DNA of 64,000 nucleotides, taken from Dasypus novemcinctus. Lineage: Eukaryota; Chordata; Mammalia; Cingulata; Dasypodidae. The notes beneath the pieces were generated by a model that saw nothing but the letters and a program-made list of their open reading frames with translations, ran no database searches and was not told the origin of the DNA. Where the stretch lies: positions 15,873,405-15,937,404 of the forward strand of contig NC_092216.1 in NCBI RefSeq assembly GCF_030445035.2, written 5' to 3'. The translations under genes and the position numbers were made by a program. Shown here piece by piece: positions 45,851 to 58,319 of this stretch; the first letter of the stretch is position 1, and each line of letters opens with the position of its first letter.

Positions 45851-47780
45851 GATGTGGCACTGAGGAATAAATGGAAGAAATTGCCTTGCCACTGTACGTA
45901 CGGGGCAACACCTATAGCAGTGATGAAATGAAAGGCAAACTTCAAAAAAAGCTTTTTCATTTATTCATTTTTTAATACCCCAATTTATTTTTACTTTATT
46001 TAACTTTTCAAAGTTAATATGTATTCATTTTTTCATTTTTTGATACCCCAATTTATTTTTACTTTATTTAACTTTTCAAAGTTAATATGTAATATGTATC
46101 TAAACTTTAATCCCATCACTATATTCCATTTTACTATTATTGGAACTTGGCAATATATTAGCCTTCATTTTTAAAGAAGTTTCAGACCACAGAGATTTTA
46201 AACTATGGTAAGGGAGGAACATTGGTGTGAGGTGTCATTGATAGGGGGCACATGGTTGGGAGGAAGTTCTCCAGGGCATGGACACAGGGAACATAAAAAT
46301 ATTTGGATATTTTCATAGTGGTTTCAGTTAAAAACGACAGCTGAGGGAGTGCTCAGTTCCTAGCCAGAGAAACTCTGTTACATTCACCAATGGAACAACA
46401 ATTCCCCAAGTGCAGTGGCAAAGACCAATAACGACAGATGGTCCTACAGTGAGTCCTTGACACTAATGGCTACAATTATGAGCCTCTGCACCTGAAATGT
46501 AAATGAGTCCTAGAGCTGCAGTGTGCCTAAGAGTTACCTCCTGAGGGCATCCAGGTTGCTCAAATGTGGTCACTCTCTAAATCAAACTCAGCATGTAAAT
46601 GCCTTACCTTCCCCCCAACATAGGACATGACTCCTGGGATGAGCCTCCCTGGCACTGAGGGATTACTACCAAGTACCAGCTGATGATGTAAATAGAAAAA
46701 GACCTTGAATAAAAGGGTCAGCTGAGAGCAGCCGAATGTCTCGGCATTCATGTAAAATTTAGTGTTAAAAACTGCTTTTTGACCTTGTATAAAAGTGGGA
46801 AATGGAAAGGACAAATGAGTTTATGTGGCTATGAGTCTCCAAAACAGAGTCGGTATGTCATCAGAAGGGTCGCGCTTATGCACACCTCAGGAGGGTCCCA
46901 GAGACAGTCAAAGTAGATACAACGCCATGTACTTGTTCTCCTGAAGGCTGCAGACACACACAGGTGCTAGGGTCATAGCAGATGGCTCTGGGGTTCAATG
47001 CCATGTCAGTTGGCCCTACTTTGGAGTTTGTGTTCCTGAGTGTGATGGAGTTGGACTCAGATATGACCCTTCTACACATGCCTCTTCTGTTACTCTTACC
47101 GGACTGGGGGCTGGTGTATACTCAGGAGACCTGAATCTCTGACTATCCACGTCACGGCCAGGCCCTGGGCCTCAGCAGACTTGCAACTCCTACCATCTGG
47201 TTTACTGGACTTACCCTGGTCAGCTAGCAGGGAGGGGAAGAAGGTCGACCAACACACCAGGGAGCCAAGAGTGCCTACAACTGCAAGCAGGAGAAATGCA
47301 TTCCTCATTCATGTGGAATCTAAGCCCCTCTTGATACAGAGGGTGAATGGACATAACCATCCCTGGGTCCACAGGATGGAGAAGTAGAGTATGGATTAGA
47401 GTGGACTTAAAGATATTCTACTATGGAACTATTGTGATTGGTAATAGAAGAAATTGTAGCATTGATGTGGACAAAGTGGCCACTGTACCTGCTGAGGGTA
47501 GGGAGAGGGAAGAAGAGATTTGATGTAGGGGTGTTTTCAGGACTTGGAGTTGTCCTGGGTCATAACTGCAGGGACAGATGCTGGACATTGTATGTTCTTC
47601 CATGGCCCACTGGGTGGACTGGGGGAGAGTGTAAACTACAATTTAAACCACTATCCATGTGACGCAGCAGTGCTCCAAAATGTATTCACCAAATGCAATG
47701 AAAGTGCCATGATGATGAAAGAGATTGTAGATTTGGGAGGAGTGGATGAGGGGATGGGGAGGTATATTGTTTTGTAAAGG
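45851..47780 (+). mobile_element. Sense 3' part of a twin-primed L1 insertion
   Basis: Long-type 3' UTR in sense orientation: GGATGTGGCACTGAGGAATA matches the complement of 35875-35890, and the GTGTGAGGTGTCATTGATAG block follows. A 68-bp tandem repeat lies at 45975-46091. It ends at the target duplication without a clean A-tail. Confidence 0.7.
45975..46091. repeat. Tandem duplication, period 68 bp
   Basis: The segment beginning ATACCCCAATTTATTTTTAC occurs at 45975 and again at 46043, identical for about 49 bp. Confidence 0.85.
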
Positions 47781-47789
47781 ATATTACAA
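47781..47789. repeat. Target-site duplication, right copy
   Basis: ATATTACAA, identical to 44885-44893. Confidence 0.8.
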
Positions 47790-48950
47790 AACAATAGTGG
47801 TCAAATAGACTGGTACTGGCTTGAACATAGCCATATTGATGATTGGAATTGGATTGAGAATCCTGGAATAGACCAAAATCACATCTGTGGTCAATTGATA
47901 ACTTGACAAGGTTGACAGGTCCACCCAGTTAGGACAGAAAAGTCTCTTCAACAATTTGGTGCTAGGAGAACTGGATATCTACATACAAAGATACAGTCAC
48001 CTTATATAAAATTATGAAAAAGTACATCAAATGCCTAAATAAGGAAGGTAGTATCATAATACTCACAGAAGAAAACATGTAGGAAAATCTTCAGGATCTT
48101 GTGTTTTCTCTGTACCAAATCATGAGCAATGAAAGCAAAAGTAGATAAATTAAATACTTTTTTGCTTCAAATGACTGTGTCACAAATGTGGAAAGACAGT
48201 CTACTCCATAGGAAAAAGATATCTGGAAACCACATATTTGATAAGGGGTTAATTTACAGAATACATAAAGAGATCATAGAACTTAACAATAAAAAGACAT
48301 GTAACCCAATTAAAAATGGGCAAAAGACCTGAATAGATACTTTTAAAAGATGAAATATACTTAGCTAAAAAGCACTTGAAAAGATATTCAATGTCACTAG
48401 TAGTAGGGGAATACCAATTAAAACTACTGTGAGCTATCACTGCACATATTCTCCAAAGGCCAGTATTTAAAAAAAAATACAAACAAACAAAAAGAGAACT
48501 ACTAGCATTGGAGAGGATGTGGAGAAAGTGCAATACTCCTTCACTATTGATGGGAATGTAGGATGGTGCAGCGTCTGTGTAAGAAAATTTTGCGGTTCCT
48601 CAGAAAGAAGAACTGATAGTGGGGGACATGAACTGACAGATGTAAACCTGAACACCATTAATTGATTTCCATTACAAAATCATTCACACTTGCCAAAAGA
48701 AACAACCCAGGTGTCCATCAACCAATTAGTGGATAAACAAAATATGGTACATACAAACGATAGGCTATTACTCAGGTGTAAGAAGAAATGAAGTTGTGAC
48801 GCATGTGATAAAAATGATGAACCTTGAGTAAATTAGTTGAGTGAAATTATCCAGATACAAAAGGACAAATATTATATGGTCTTACTAATATGAACTAATT
48901 TCAATGAATAAACTCATGCAATAATGATTACCAGGAGATTATGTTTAATG
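47790..48950 (+). mobile_element. L1 copy J, sense ORF2 C-terminus (part 2)
   Basis: Continues copy J: CAGACTGGTACTGGC-type sequence, then the domain with the WWEC-type region decayed near 48545, down to the end of ORF2 near 48900. Multiple frame breaks. Confidence 0.75.
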
Positions 48951-51900
48951 TCTATAGAATTTTTATTTATTTTATATTATTTTTTAAAATTGTATTTTAT
49001 TTTTCAATTATATATTTTTAAAGCTAGTAGATCACACAAAACATTACATTAAAAAATGCAAGAGGCTCTCATATACTCCACTCCCCACTCCCACACCCAT
49101 TTTTTAAATTGTATTTTTTTGAAGATAAATGGATCGCAAACAATATTACATTTAAAAAAAAGAGGTTCCCATATATCCCACACACCCCCACCTCACTCCT
49201 CCCACAGCAACAACCTCTTTCATCATTGTGGCATATTCAGTGCATTTGGTGAATACATTTTGGGGCACGGCTGCACCACATGGATAATAGTTTACATTGT
49301 AGTTTACACTCTCCCCCAGAATATTCAGTGGAGTATGGCAGGATATATAATGTCCCGCATCTGTCCCTGCAATATCATTTAGGACAACTCCAAGTCCTGA
49401 AAATGCCCCCCGCATCACATTTCTTCTTCCCTCTCCCTGTCCTCAGCAACTGGATGATGGATGCAATTCATCTGCTTGCAGCTGTAGGCACTCTTGCTTC
49501 CCTGAAGTGGTGGCTGATTATCTTCACCTCCCTGTTAGCTGACCTGGGTAAGTCCAAAGAACCAGAGAGTAGCGGTTGCAACTTGGCTGAGGCTCAGGGC
49601 CCAGCTGCCATATGGACAGTCCAGAGAGTCAAGTCTCCTGATTATACACCACCCCCTAGTGCCAACCACAGATTCAGTAAAAGTGACAGAGGAGGCGTGT
49701 GTAGAAAGATCACAACTGAGTTCAACTCCATCACACTCGGGAACACAAATTCCAAAGTAGGAACCACTGACATGGCACTGAACTCCAGAGCCATCTTCCA
49801 TGACCATAGCGCCTGTGTGTCTCTGTAACACTCAGGAGAACCAGTGCCTGGGGTTGTCTCTACTTTGGCTGACTCTGGGATTCTGCTGAGGCATTAATAA
49901 GCATTACCCCTCTGATGACCTCCCAACTCCTATTCGAAGACTCTTAGTCATATAAACTCATTTGTATTTGCCATTTCCCCTTTTTCTTCAAGGCCTAAAA
50001 GCAGTTTTTAACACATGATCCTAAATGTAGCCTGAATGTTCAGCTGGTCTGAGTTGACCCTTTTATTCAATGTCTCTTTCTAGTTGTATCACCAGTTAGT
50101 GATTGGTTGTAATCCTTCCGTTCTGGGGAGGCTCATTTTCAGATGTCATGTCCTCATGCTCGGGGGAAGGAAATGCATTTACATGCCGAATTTAGCTTAG
50201 AGAGTGGCCACATTCGAAAAAATTGGATGCTCTCAGTGGGTACTACTTAGACACCCTGCAGCTCTAGGCCTAGTTCGTATTTCAGGAGCACAGGCTCATA
50301 AGCATAGTCATCCGTATCTAGTGCTCATCATTGGATCATCCTTCTTTGTAGGTCTTTGCTGTTGCACTTGGGGGATTATTGCTGTTGCACTGAGGAATGT
50401 GACAGAATTCCCCTGGGTAGGAACTCAGCTCTCGCTCAGTTGTCATTTGTAACTACTATGAAAATAACCCAACGTGTATCTGAACGTTTTTATGTACCAT
50501 ATATACATGCCCTGGAGAACTCCCTCCCAACCATGTGCCCCAGTCAATAACACCCCACACCAGTGCTCCTTCCCTGGTTGAACTTAGTTGAACCTCTCTG
50601 TCATGTAAAACTTCTTCAAAAATGAAACCTTCATTTCATGCCAACTTCAAATAATAGGAAAACAAAATAGTAGTGATTGATTTAAAGATTAGAGAGTACA
50701 TATTAATTTAGAAGAACTGAAATAAAGTAAAAATAAATAGGGGTATCAAAATTGAAAATTATTATAAATCTTCGTTTTTGACATTTTGCCTTTCATCACT
50801 CCAGTAGGTGTTGCCCTATTGTACAGTGTCATTATATTTGCTGCAGCTGATATACCGATATTGAAACATAGCTAGCAAACATGGGTTCATTTCTGTTTAC
50901 ATTATGGTTTATACTTTAGATTGTCCAATTTTCTAAATTTTTAGTTACCTTATGTTTTACATTATGGTTTACATTTTAGCCTATAGACATTTATACATTT
51001 TTGGTGTAATTTAACATGTCTTATATCCATCATTGCATGATCTTCCATTACCCCCCAGTTACCCTACTTGCAGCTATTCTATTCCTCTCCCCCTCTCCCC
51101 TCAGGGCCCAAAGAGACAACCAAGCTTCACTGCTTGATGGACCAGATTCACAGATATTTGCAACAATACTGAGGGCTTGGCATTTTAGACTGCCCTAACC
51201 CATTGGGAGTCACCAGTTCTCTTGAGAGACACAATTTCCTCCGTTTGAGAGCATCAACCTCCCCTGGAAGGTCCCATACAATGAGACCTTCACACTCATT
51301 GCATGGGTCTCCACCCAATGATCTAACATACTATGACAAAATAAGCATGCTCATACTCCCTGGACGCCTGCCCCTGTACCAGATGCCTTCCCCTTAAACA
51401 CCTTAAACAGGTAATCCTTCCGTATTATATTTCTAAAGGGTTTTCTCTGCATTATAGTTTCAATCACATACCTGACAATTTCCCATGTTCAACTGTTCCC
51501 TTCAACCCTCCGCCCAATTCTTTGGGCCATCTGACTCATCCGCCCAACCCTAGCCCCGCTCAAGCCTACAAGCCCGACCCAAAGGTATCCCTATGCCCCG
51601 ATCTTATCCGTTCCCTGTACAAATACTTACCTCCAGCTTATCATTGATTTCACCCATGTATGCATCAGCGTGCAACCCTCCTCTCCCCGCCAACTTCCTT
51701 TAAGCCTATTATCCAATCTCTAGCTCTCTGAGACAGCTTGGCTGGCTTACTTCATATCAGAGGGGTCATGTAGTGTTTGTCCTTCAATGCCTGGGTTGCT
51801 TCACTCAACATAAGGTCCTCAAGATTCATCCATGTTATCCCATGTGTTTGTACTGTATTCCTTCTTATAGCTGAGCAGTATTCCGTTGTACATATATATT

Positions 51901-51975
51901 ACATTTTATTTATCTATTCATCTGTTGATGGACCTTTGGGTTGATTCCAACTTTTGGCAATCATGAGCAATGTAT
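48951..51975 (-). mobile_element. L1 long 3' UTR (two stacked 3' ends) and ORF2 tip
   Basis: Two successive long-type 3'-end openings occur: 48985-49100 (TAGATCACACAAAACATTACA) and 49105-49200 (TGGATCGCAAACAATATTACA). Only the second continues into the full long UTR, to about 51760. The ORF2 C-terminal tip follows at 51760-51975. It is then cut by a sense L1 tail. Confidence 0.75.
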
Positions 51976-52740
51976 TTGGAATTGGATGATGACGATGGTC
52001 ATACATATTTGTGAGTTTCAATACCAGCACCTATTTATAGATGTGATTTTTACTGAAAGGGGAAATCTAGGGTCATAAATGTCAGTAGAAAGAAAGGTAG
52101 AAAATAATCTTGGGAATGTAAAACAGTGAACCAAGTGGTGCATGAGGATTGTGGTTAATAGTACAAATACAAGAATGTTCATCCATCAACTAGAACAACA
52201 ACGTGTAAACAATATAATGATGTATATGGACACACACCTAATATAAAATATGACTATAATTAATACCAATATTATAAAATTCATCAACTGCAACAAAAAT
52301 ACCACAATAATATGAAGTGTCAACTCTTGAGTGGTTTATGAGAACATTTTAATTTTTACATGACTTTTCTGGAAACCTATAACTTCTCTAATTAAAAAAT
52401 TTGAAAATGCAACATTATGCTAAGTGAAAGAAACTAGAGACAAAGTACTACATATTTTATGATTCCATTTATATAAAATGTAAATTTAAATATTTGTAGA
52501 GACAGAAATGGATGGTGATTCTGTAGGGCTGGGAAAGGATAGAGGGATTGAAGGGTGACTGCTAAAGGCTATAGGGGTTTTCTTTTTGGAGTAATGAAAA
52601 TGTTTTGAAATTATTTGTGGTTATGAATGCATAAATTCTATGATTATCTTAAAACCCAGTTTAAAAAACCATTATCGTATGCTTTGGATGGATTCTTTGG
52701 TGTAATGAATATGTCTCAATAAAGCTATTTAGAAAAAGAG
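51976..52740 (+). mobile_element. Sense L1 3'-end fragments
   Basis: Positions 52010-52400 are a 3' UTR tail type (ACATGACTTTTCTGGAAACC, AACTTCTCTAATTAAAAAAT) also seen at 59331-59815. Positions 52670-52730 end with AATGAATATGTCTCAATAAA, the sense version of the short-type 3' UTR end. Confidence 0.6.
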
Positions 52741-53610
52741 AGAGAATACTGGATTTTGTTAAATGACTTTTCAGCATCAATTGAGATGATCATCTGGGTT
52801 TTCCCCTTCAGTTGGTTCATGTGCTATTTTGTTGGGGCTATTTGCGTCTATAGTAATTAGAGAAAATATTCTGCAACTTTATTTTCTGGTAGTTTCTTTG
52901 TTTAGTGTTGAGAATAGAGTGATGTTGGCATCAAAGTTTGGTAGGTAGTCTTCCTTCCTCTTCTTTCTTTTTTTGGGGGGGAAGAGGTTGAGCAGAATTG
53001 GTACTCATTCTTCTTGGAATGATGGATAGAATTCATCTGTGAAGCCACTTGGTCCTGGGCTTTTCTTTCTTGGGACATTTCTGATGCCTGATTCAATCGG
53101 TTTCCAAGTAGTTTGCTTGTTATCTTATATTTCTTCTAGATTCAGTGTAGGCTGTTTTTGTGTTTCTAAGAAATTGTCCACTTCATCTAAGTTTTCTAAT
53201 TTGTTGGCATACATACCAACATATATATATATACACACACACATATATATACACAACACACACACATACAAACATGCATACCTACATACATAGTATCCTC
53301 TTTTATGATTTCTTTTTTCCTGCGCATTCAATAATTAAATCCCCCCCCCCTCTTATTTCTGATTTTGATTTGCACCTTTTCTCTTTTCTGTCAGTCTAGC
53401 TAAGATTTGTCACCTTTCTGACCTTTTCGGAGAACCAAGTTCTGTTTTTATTAATGTGCCCTATTATTTGTATTCTCAGTTTCATTTGTTGCTGTTCTAT
53501 TCCTTGTTCTTTCTTTCTTTCTCTTTGCTTTGGGTTAAGATGGCCTTTCTATTGCTCGTTCCTCCAAGTGTGCAGTTAAGCCGTAGATTTTTGGCGTTTT
53601 TGCCCCTTTT
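52741..53610 (-). mobile_element. L1 copy M, antisense RT
   Basis: The RT palm N-terminal side, including the frame 53331-53125 with YANKLENLDEVDNFLETQKQP, typical of the region before the L1 palm. It contains a TA/CA microsatellite at 53221-53270 and continues after the insertions at 54514. Confidence 0.75.
53221..53270. repeat. (TA)n(CA)n microsatellite
   Basis: Alternating TA and CA runs inside L1 copy M. Confidence 0.9.
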
Positions 53611-54272
53611 TAAACTTTTTTTTTTTTTTTTTTTGCAGTTCATTATTCATATCTGAACATCCATAACAATAATTGTATAGTAAGTGTTGTGGACTTAAAA
53701 ACAAACATACACAGCATTATACTGGGTTGCCATACATGGTCCACCACCACCACCGTGCATTGTTGTGAAACATTTGCTACAAACTGAAAGAGCATCACAA
53801 TATTACTACTAACTATAGCCAATATCTTACTTTGACATATTTTTCCAACCACCCCAATAAATGACCCACTGTATTAGTATATATACTGCTTATAGTTCAT
53901 GAAAAATATTTTTATATTTCGTACTCTAACCACAGTCCATCTTCCACCACAGGATTCATTTTGTTATATATATAGTCCCAAGCTTTGCACGGTCCATTCA
54001 GAGTACTCTCACTGACTCTGATATTCATCACAAGTTGTGCTTTTACCTCCTCAGTCAATTTAGAACATTTCATTTCTCCAAAACAAAAGATTCCTATACT
54101 CTGTTATACACCCTCTATTTTTGTCCCTTAGAATTTATATATCTTTGCTCTTGCTACAAAAATATTGCAGTATTACTGTTCACGCTAATCCATAAGTTAC
54201 ATCAGTTTTAATTTTCTCATATATCACTATATACTTAACTTAGTAAAGGAAAAGCATTCCTTTACAATTAAG
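53611..54272 (-). mobile_element. L1 3' end, third UTR type
   Basis: Starts with an 18-base T-run, then the CATAACAATAATTGTATAGTAAG block and CACCGTGCATTGTTGTGAAAC, shared with 1981-2240 and 22630-23296. It is inserted in L1 copy M and is the longest copy of this type, about 0.66 kb. Confidence 0.7.
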
Positions 54273-54280
54273 TACATTAC

Positions 54281-54513
54281 TTTTTTTTTCCTGAGGAAGC
54301 AGGACTGGGGATTGAACCCAGGACCCTCATATGTGGGAAGCTGGTGCTCAACCACTGAGTCACATCAACTCTGCTGAGTTGTTTTTTTTTTTTTCTTTTT
54401 TTTTGGCTTGTTTGCTTGTTGTTTGTTTTTATTTTTAGGAAGCACCGGGGATCAAACCCTCTACCTCCCACGAGAAAAGCAAGCACTGAACCACTTGAGC
54501 CACATCTGCTCCC
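54281..54513 (-). mobile_element. Tandem pair of short DAS-type SINEs
   Basis: Two tRNA-like units in the same orientation: 54281-54376 (GGATTGAACCCAGGACCC) and 54377-54513 (GGATCAAACCCTCTACC). Each is preceded by a T-rich run. One duplication, TACATTAC (54273-54280 and 54514-54521), flanks the pair as a whole, so they were inserted as a dimer or one landed in the tail of the other. Confidence 0.8.
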
Positions 54514-54580
54514 TACATTACTTTTTAATGTAAGCATTTAGGGCTATAAATTTACTTCTTAGCACTGCCTTCACTGTATC
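54514..54580 (-). mobile_element. L1 copy M, short continuation
   Basis: TTTTAATGTAAGCATTTAGG and the following bases are the RT-endonuclease linker of copy M. The next insertion begins within the T-rich stretch near 54585. Confidence 0.65.
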
Positions 54581-54895
54581 CCATACATTTATTTTATTTT
54601 ATTTTTTGTCATTATTGGAGAAGTTGCAGGTTTACAGAACGACACATAATATACAGGCTTCCCAACAACAACTTGAATTAATGTGAAACACTTGTTACAA
54701 TTGAAGATAACATCTTTTTATAATTGGGCTATTAATTTAAGTCCATTGTTTAACTGAGATTTACTCTTTGTGTAGTAGAGTTCAATGGACCTTTTAAAAA
54801 ATTGTATTCTTTTACCATATGTATAATCTAGGATTTCCTCTTTTAATCATATTCATACACACACACACACACACGCACATATATATATATATATT
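54581..54895 (-). mobile_element. L1-like 3' end with microsatellites
   Basis: Opens with (ATTTT)n and then GTTGCAGGTTTACAGAAC, typical of an L1 3' UTR start. A (CA)n(TA)n run lies at 54856-54893. Confidence 0.5.
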
Positions 54896-54989
54896 ACAGT
54901 GCTGATAATTGCATTCACAGGGTTCAGTATACAAGCATAATCCAATATTTCTTTTTGGAATTCATCAATAATATCAGACTGTTACAGGT
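54896..54989 (-). repeat. Fragment of a MaLR-like LTR
   Basis: Ends with TTTTTGGAATTCATCAATAA and CTGTTACA, matching the right edge of the LTRs at 18400, 36925 and 58826. Only about 95 bp remain. Confidence 0.6.
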
Positions 54990-56970
54990 TAAAAGTGAAC
55001 TGATGGTTTACAATATACCATGCAGGTAGAAAGCAAAAGAGAACTGGGATAGCTTTGCTAATACTGATAGGACAGTTATTAAGTCAAAATCAGATAGAAG
55101 AGACAAAGAGGGTGATTATCTACTTGTAAAGGGGACAGTTTAACAAGAACTGTAACAGTTGGAAATATGTATATGCACCAAATATCAGAGCTCTAAAGTA
55201 TATAAAGCAACTAGTAATAGATTTGATTGTTCTACATTAATGGTAGGAGATGTTAATCATTAAGCCTATCATTACTATCTCATCTTCCTAATTGAACCTG
55301 GCACTAAGGTAGGCTTCATTTTTGAAGAATATTTGGCTCACAGAGGGTTCAACTATGGCAGGGGAAGAACACTGGTGTGGGATGTCATTGATGGGGGACA
55401 CATGGTTGGGAGGTGGTTCTCCAGAGCATGTATATAGGGCATATAAAAATGTTCAGATGTTCATTGGGTATGGTTGTAGTAAATACAGTTACAAATGACC
55501 ACTGAGGGAGTGCTGTGTTCCTAGCCGAGGGAGCTCTGTCACATTCCCCCAACAATCAACAGTCCCCCAAGTTCAAGAGCAAAAAACAGCAAAACTCTCC
55601 CCAGTGCAAGGGCAAAGAACGGTAAAAAAAGATGGTCCAATGATGGACCCTTGAACTGATGACTCTGCTTCTGAGCCTCTGAGCTTGTAATTTCAACTTG
55701 GCCTAGTGTGGCAGGGTGCCTAAGAGTTGCCTCCTCAGAGCCTCCATGTTGCTCAAATATGACCACTGTTTAAGTCAAACTCAGCATGTAAATGTATCAC
55801 CTTCCCCCTAGTATGGGACATGACTCCTGGGGATGAACCTCCCTGGTGCCAACGGATAATTACCAAGACCAAATGGTGATGCAACTAGAAAAAGACTTTG
55901 AATAAAAGGGGTAAATGGTAAAGGCAAATGAGTTTATATGGCTAAGAGGCTTCCAAAATGAGTTGGGGTCATCAGCAGGGTCATGCTTACACTCATCTCA
56001 GCAGGATCCCAGAGACAGTCAAAGTAGATTCAATGCCAGGTACTGGTGCTCCTGATGGCTACAGAGACACACAGGTTTTAGAGTCATGGCAGATGGCTCT
56101 AGAGTTCAGTACCTTGAGAGTGGTCCCTACTTTGGGATTTGTGCTCCCGAGTGTGATGCAGTTAGACTCAGATGTGACCTTGCTGTACATGACTATTCTG
56201 TCACCTTCACTGAACCTATTTTTGGCTCTGTCTTTGGTGTATCCTCAAGAGACTTGAATCTATAGACTGGCCATGTGCCCGCTGGGCCTTGAGCCTCAGC
56301 ACAGCTGCAATTCCTACTCTCCAGGTGGTTGGACTTACCCAGGTCAGCTAACAGAGAGGTGAAGATGGTCAACCACCTAACCAAGTAACTGACAGTGTCC
56401 ACAGTTCCAAGCAGGAGAATTGCATCATTCAGTCATGTGGGATATAAGCCCACTCTCAATTCAGAGGTGAAGTGGATATCAACATCTCAGGGACCACAGA
56501 ATGGAGGAATACAATATGGATTAGAATGGACTTACTGGTGTTTTACTATAGAACTTTTGTGACACTAGCAATTGAAGAAATTATATTACTGATGTGGGGA
56601 CAGTGGCCATGGGAGTTGCTGAGGACAGGAGAGAGAATAGCTGTGATATGGGGGCATTTTTGGAACTTGGAGCTGTCCTGAATGATATTGTAGGGACATA
56701 TGCTGGACTTTTTATATCCTGCCATAACCCACTGAATGGACTGGGAGAGAGTATAAACTACATTGTAAACTATAATCCATGCTGTGTAGCAGTGCTCTGA
56801 TATGTATTCACCAAATGCAGTGAATGTGCCACATACATGGAAAAGGTTGTTGATCTGGGTGGAGTGGGAGTGAACAGTGTGGTGTATATGGGAACCTCTT
56901 ATATTTTTAATGTACCAATTTTGTGATCTATGTATCTTTAAAAAATGACAAATAAAGTGAAAAATTAAAA
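54990..56970 (+). mobile_element. L1 copy K, sense, endonuclease piece plus long 3' UTR
   Basis: Positions 54990-55260 contain the endonuclease region (ATATGTATATGCACCAAAT encodes the N-x-Y-A-P-N motif, followed by GTAGGAGATGTTAATCA, the GDxN catalytic area). The sequence then jumps to long-type 3' UTR (55265-56970), which ends in an A-rich tail (ACAAATAAAGTGAAAAATTA). Most of ORF2 is deleted. Confidence 0.75.
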
Positions 56971-57573
56971 AGATGCTGGGTTGTACAGAGGCCTTTTCAA
57001 CATAGAGATGATCAAGTGATATTTTCCCCTTCAACTTTTTCATATCGTGTATTCCATCAATTGATTTTCTTATGTTGAATCGCTATTTGCATTCCTCAGA
57101 TAAAGCCCACTGGATCATGGTGTGTTTTTTGTTTTTGCTTTTTGTTTCCTTTGGAAGTAGTCATTAGTACCTTTATTTTATTTCATTTTTTGAACACATA
57201 TTTTCATCTTTTTTTCCTCATTAAAAAAAAAAAATTAAAGATACGTAGACCACACAAAATGTTACTGGATTCAATTTGTAAGTATATTGTTGAGGATTTT
57301 CACATCTAAGTTCATTAGAGAGATTAGTCTGTCATTTTCTTATCTTGTACTGTCTTTATACAGCTTTTGTTTTAGGGTTATTATGTTAGCTTCAATGAAT
57401 GTGTTAATGTTCCCTCTTTTCTGTGTTTTGGAAAGAGTTTGTAATGTTCCCCCTTTTCAGTTTGTTTGCAAGAGTTTGTGCAGTATTGGTATTGACTCAT
57501 TCCAGACTGATTGATAGAATTCCTCTGTGAAGTCATCTAGTCCTGGGCTTTTCTTGGTTGTGAGGGTTTCCTT
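56971..57573 (-). mobile_element. L1 copy N, antisense RT
   Basis: RT palm region split by a small long-type 3'-end insertion at about 57131-57262 (AAAGATACGTAGACCACACA). The frame 57696-57457 keeps KKSPGLDDFTEEFYQ, the conserved KSPGPDGF-type motif. Confidence 0.7.
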
Positions 57574-57593
57574 CCCCCCCCCCCCCCCCCCCC
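57574..57593 (+). repeat. Poly(C) tract, 20 bp
   Basis: An uninterrupted run of 20 C between L1 copy N and the next L1 3' UTR. Confidence 0.95.
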
Positions 57594-58319
57594 ATATAAT
57601 TAACACTATTAATGGAGCAGCTTTTGACAGCACAAAAGTTAAATCAAAAGTATGAGGGATTCCCGTATACCCCACATTTTCCTCTGTTAATAACATCTTA
57701 CCTTATTGTGGTACACCTGTTACAATTAATGAAGAAATATTGACTCATTGCTACTAACCATGGTATGTCATTAGTATTGTGGTTTATACTTTTCCCTGTA
57801 CAGTTTTATAGGATTTGAAAAAAATGATTAACGTTCAGTATCTGTTATTAAATATGATGCAGAACAATACCAATGTCCAAAAGTGCCTTATGTACCATTT
57901 ATTCTTCTCTCCTGCTCGTCTCAGAAATTCTGCTGAGCATTCTCATGTCAATGTAACAAATTCTTCACTTACAACAACAACAATAGCTCTGCTTTGCTCC
58001 ATGTTTGCATTCCCACTTTATGTTTGTTCTTTCTTCTATATTTAGGATTTGGGGAGGGTGTTGCCGTTGTTTCACATTGAGAGGGAGCTTAGAGCTTACG
58101 GGGAAGATGGAAGGAGCTGTTTTGCTTAGAGTTGTAGATTCCTTTTGTCTGGTTTTTTTTTCAAATGGTGTTTGTCCGTTTTCAACATTTCGTTAGATGT
58201 CCTGGTTGAGTCCAATGAATTGGAGGGTAGGTATTGGCCAAAACTATGATGAGATTCAGGCATATGAACTCTACTGAAGATTAAAGTCCTCGGGACGTAA
58301 TTTTAAAGGGTATAGTGCT
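57594..58319 (-). mobile_element. L1 long-type 3' UTR (diverged)
   Basis: GATTCCCGTATACCCCACAT, the TAATAACATCTTACC block and later ATGTCCTGGTTGAGTCCAAT follow the long UTR order, with many changes. It is interrupted by a solo LTR and continues at 58832. Confidence 0.65.
58315..58319. repeat. Target-site duplication, left copy (solo LTR)
   Basis: GTGCT, identical to 58827-58831. Confidence 0.75.
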
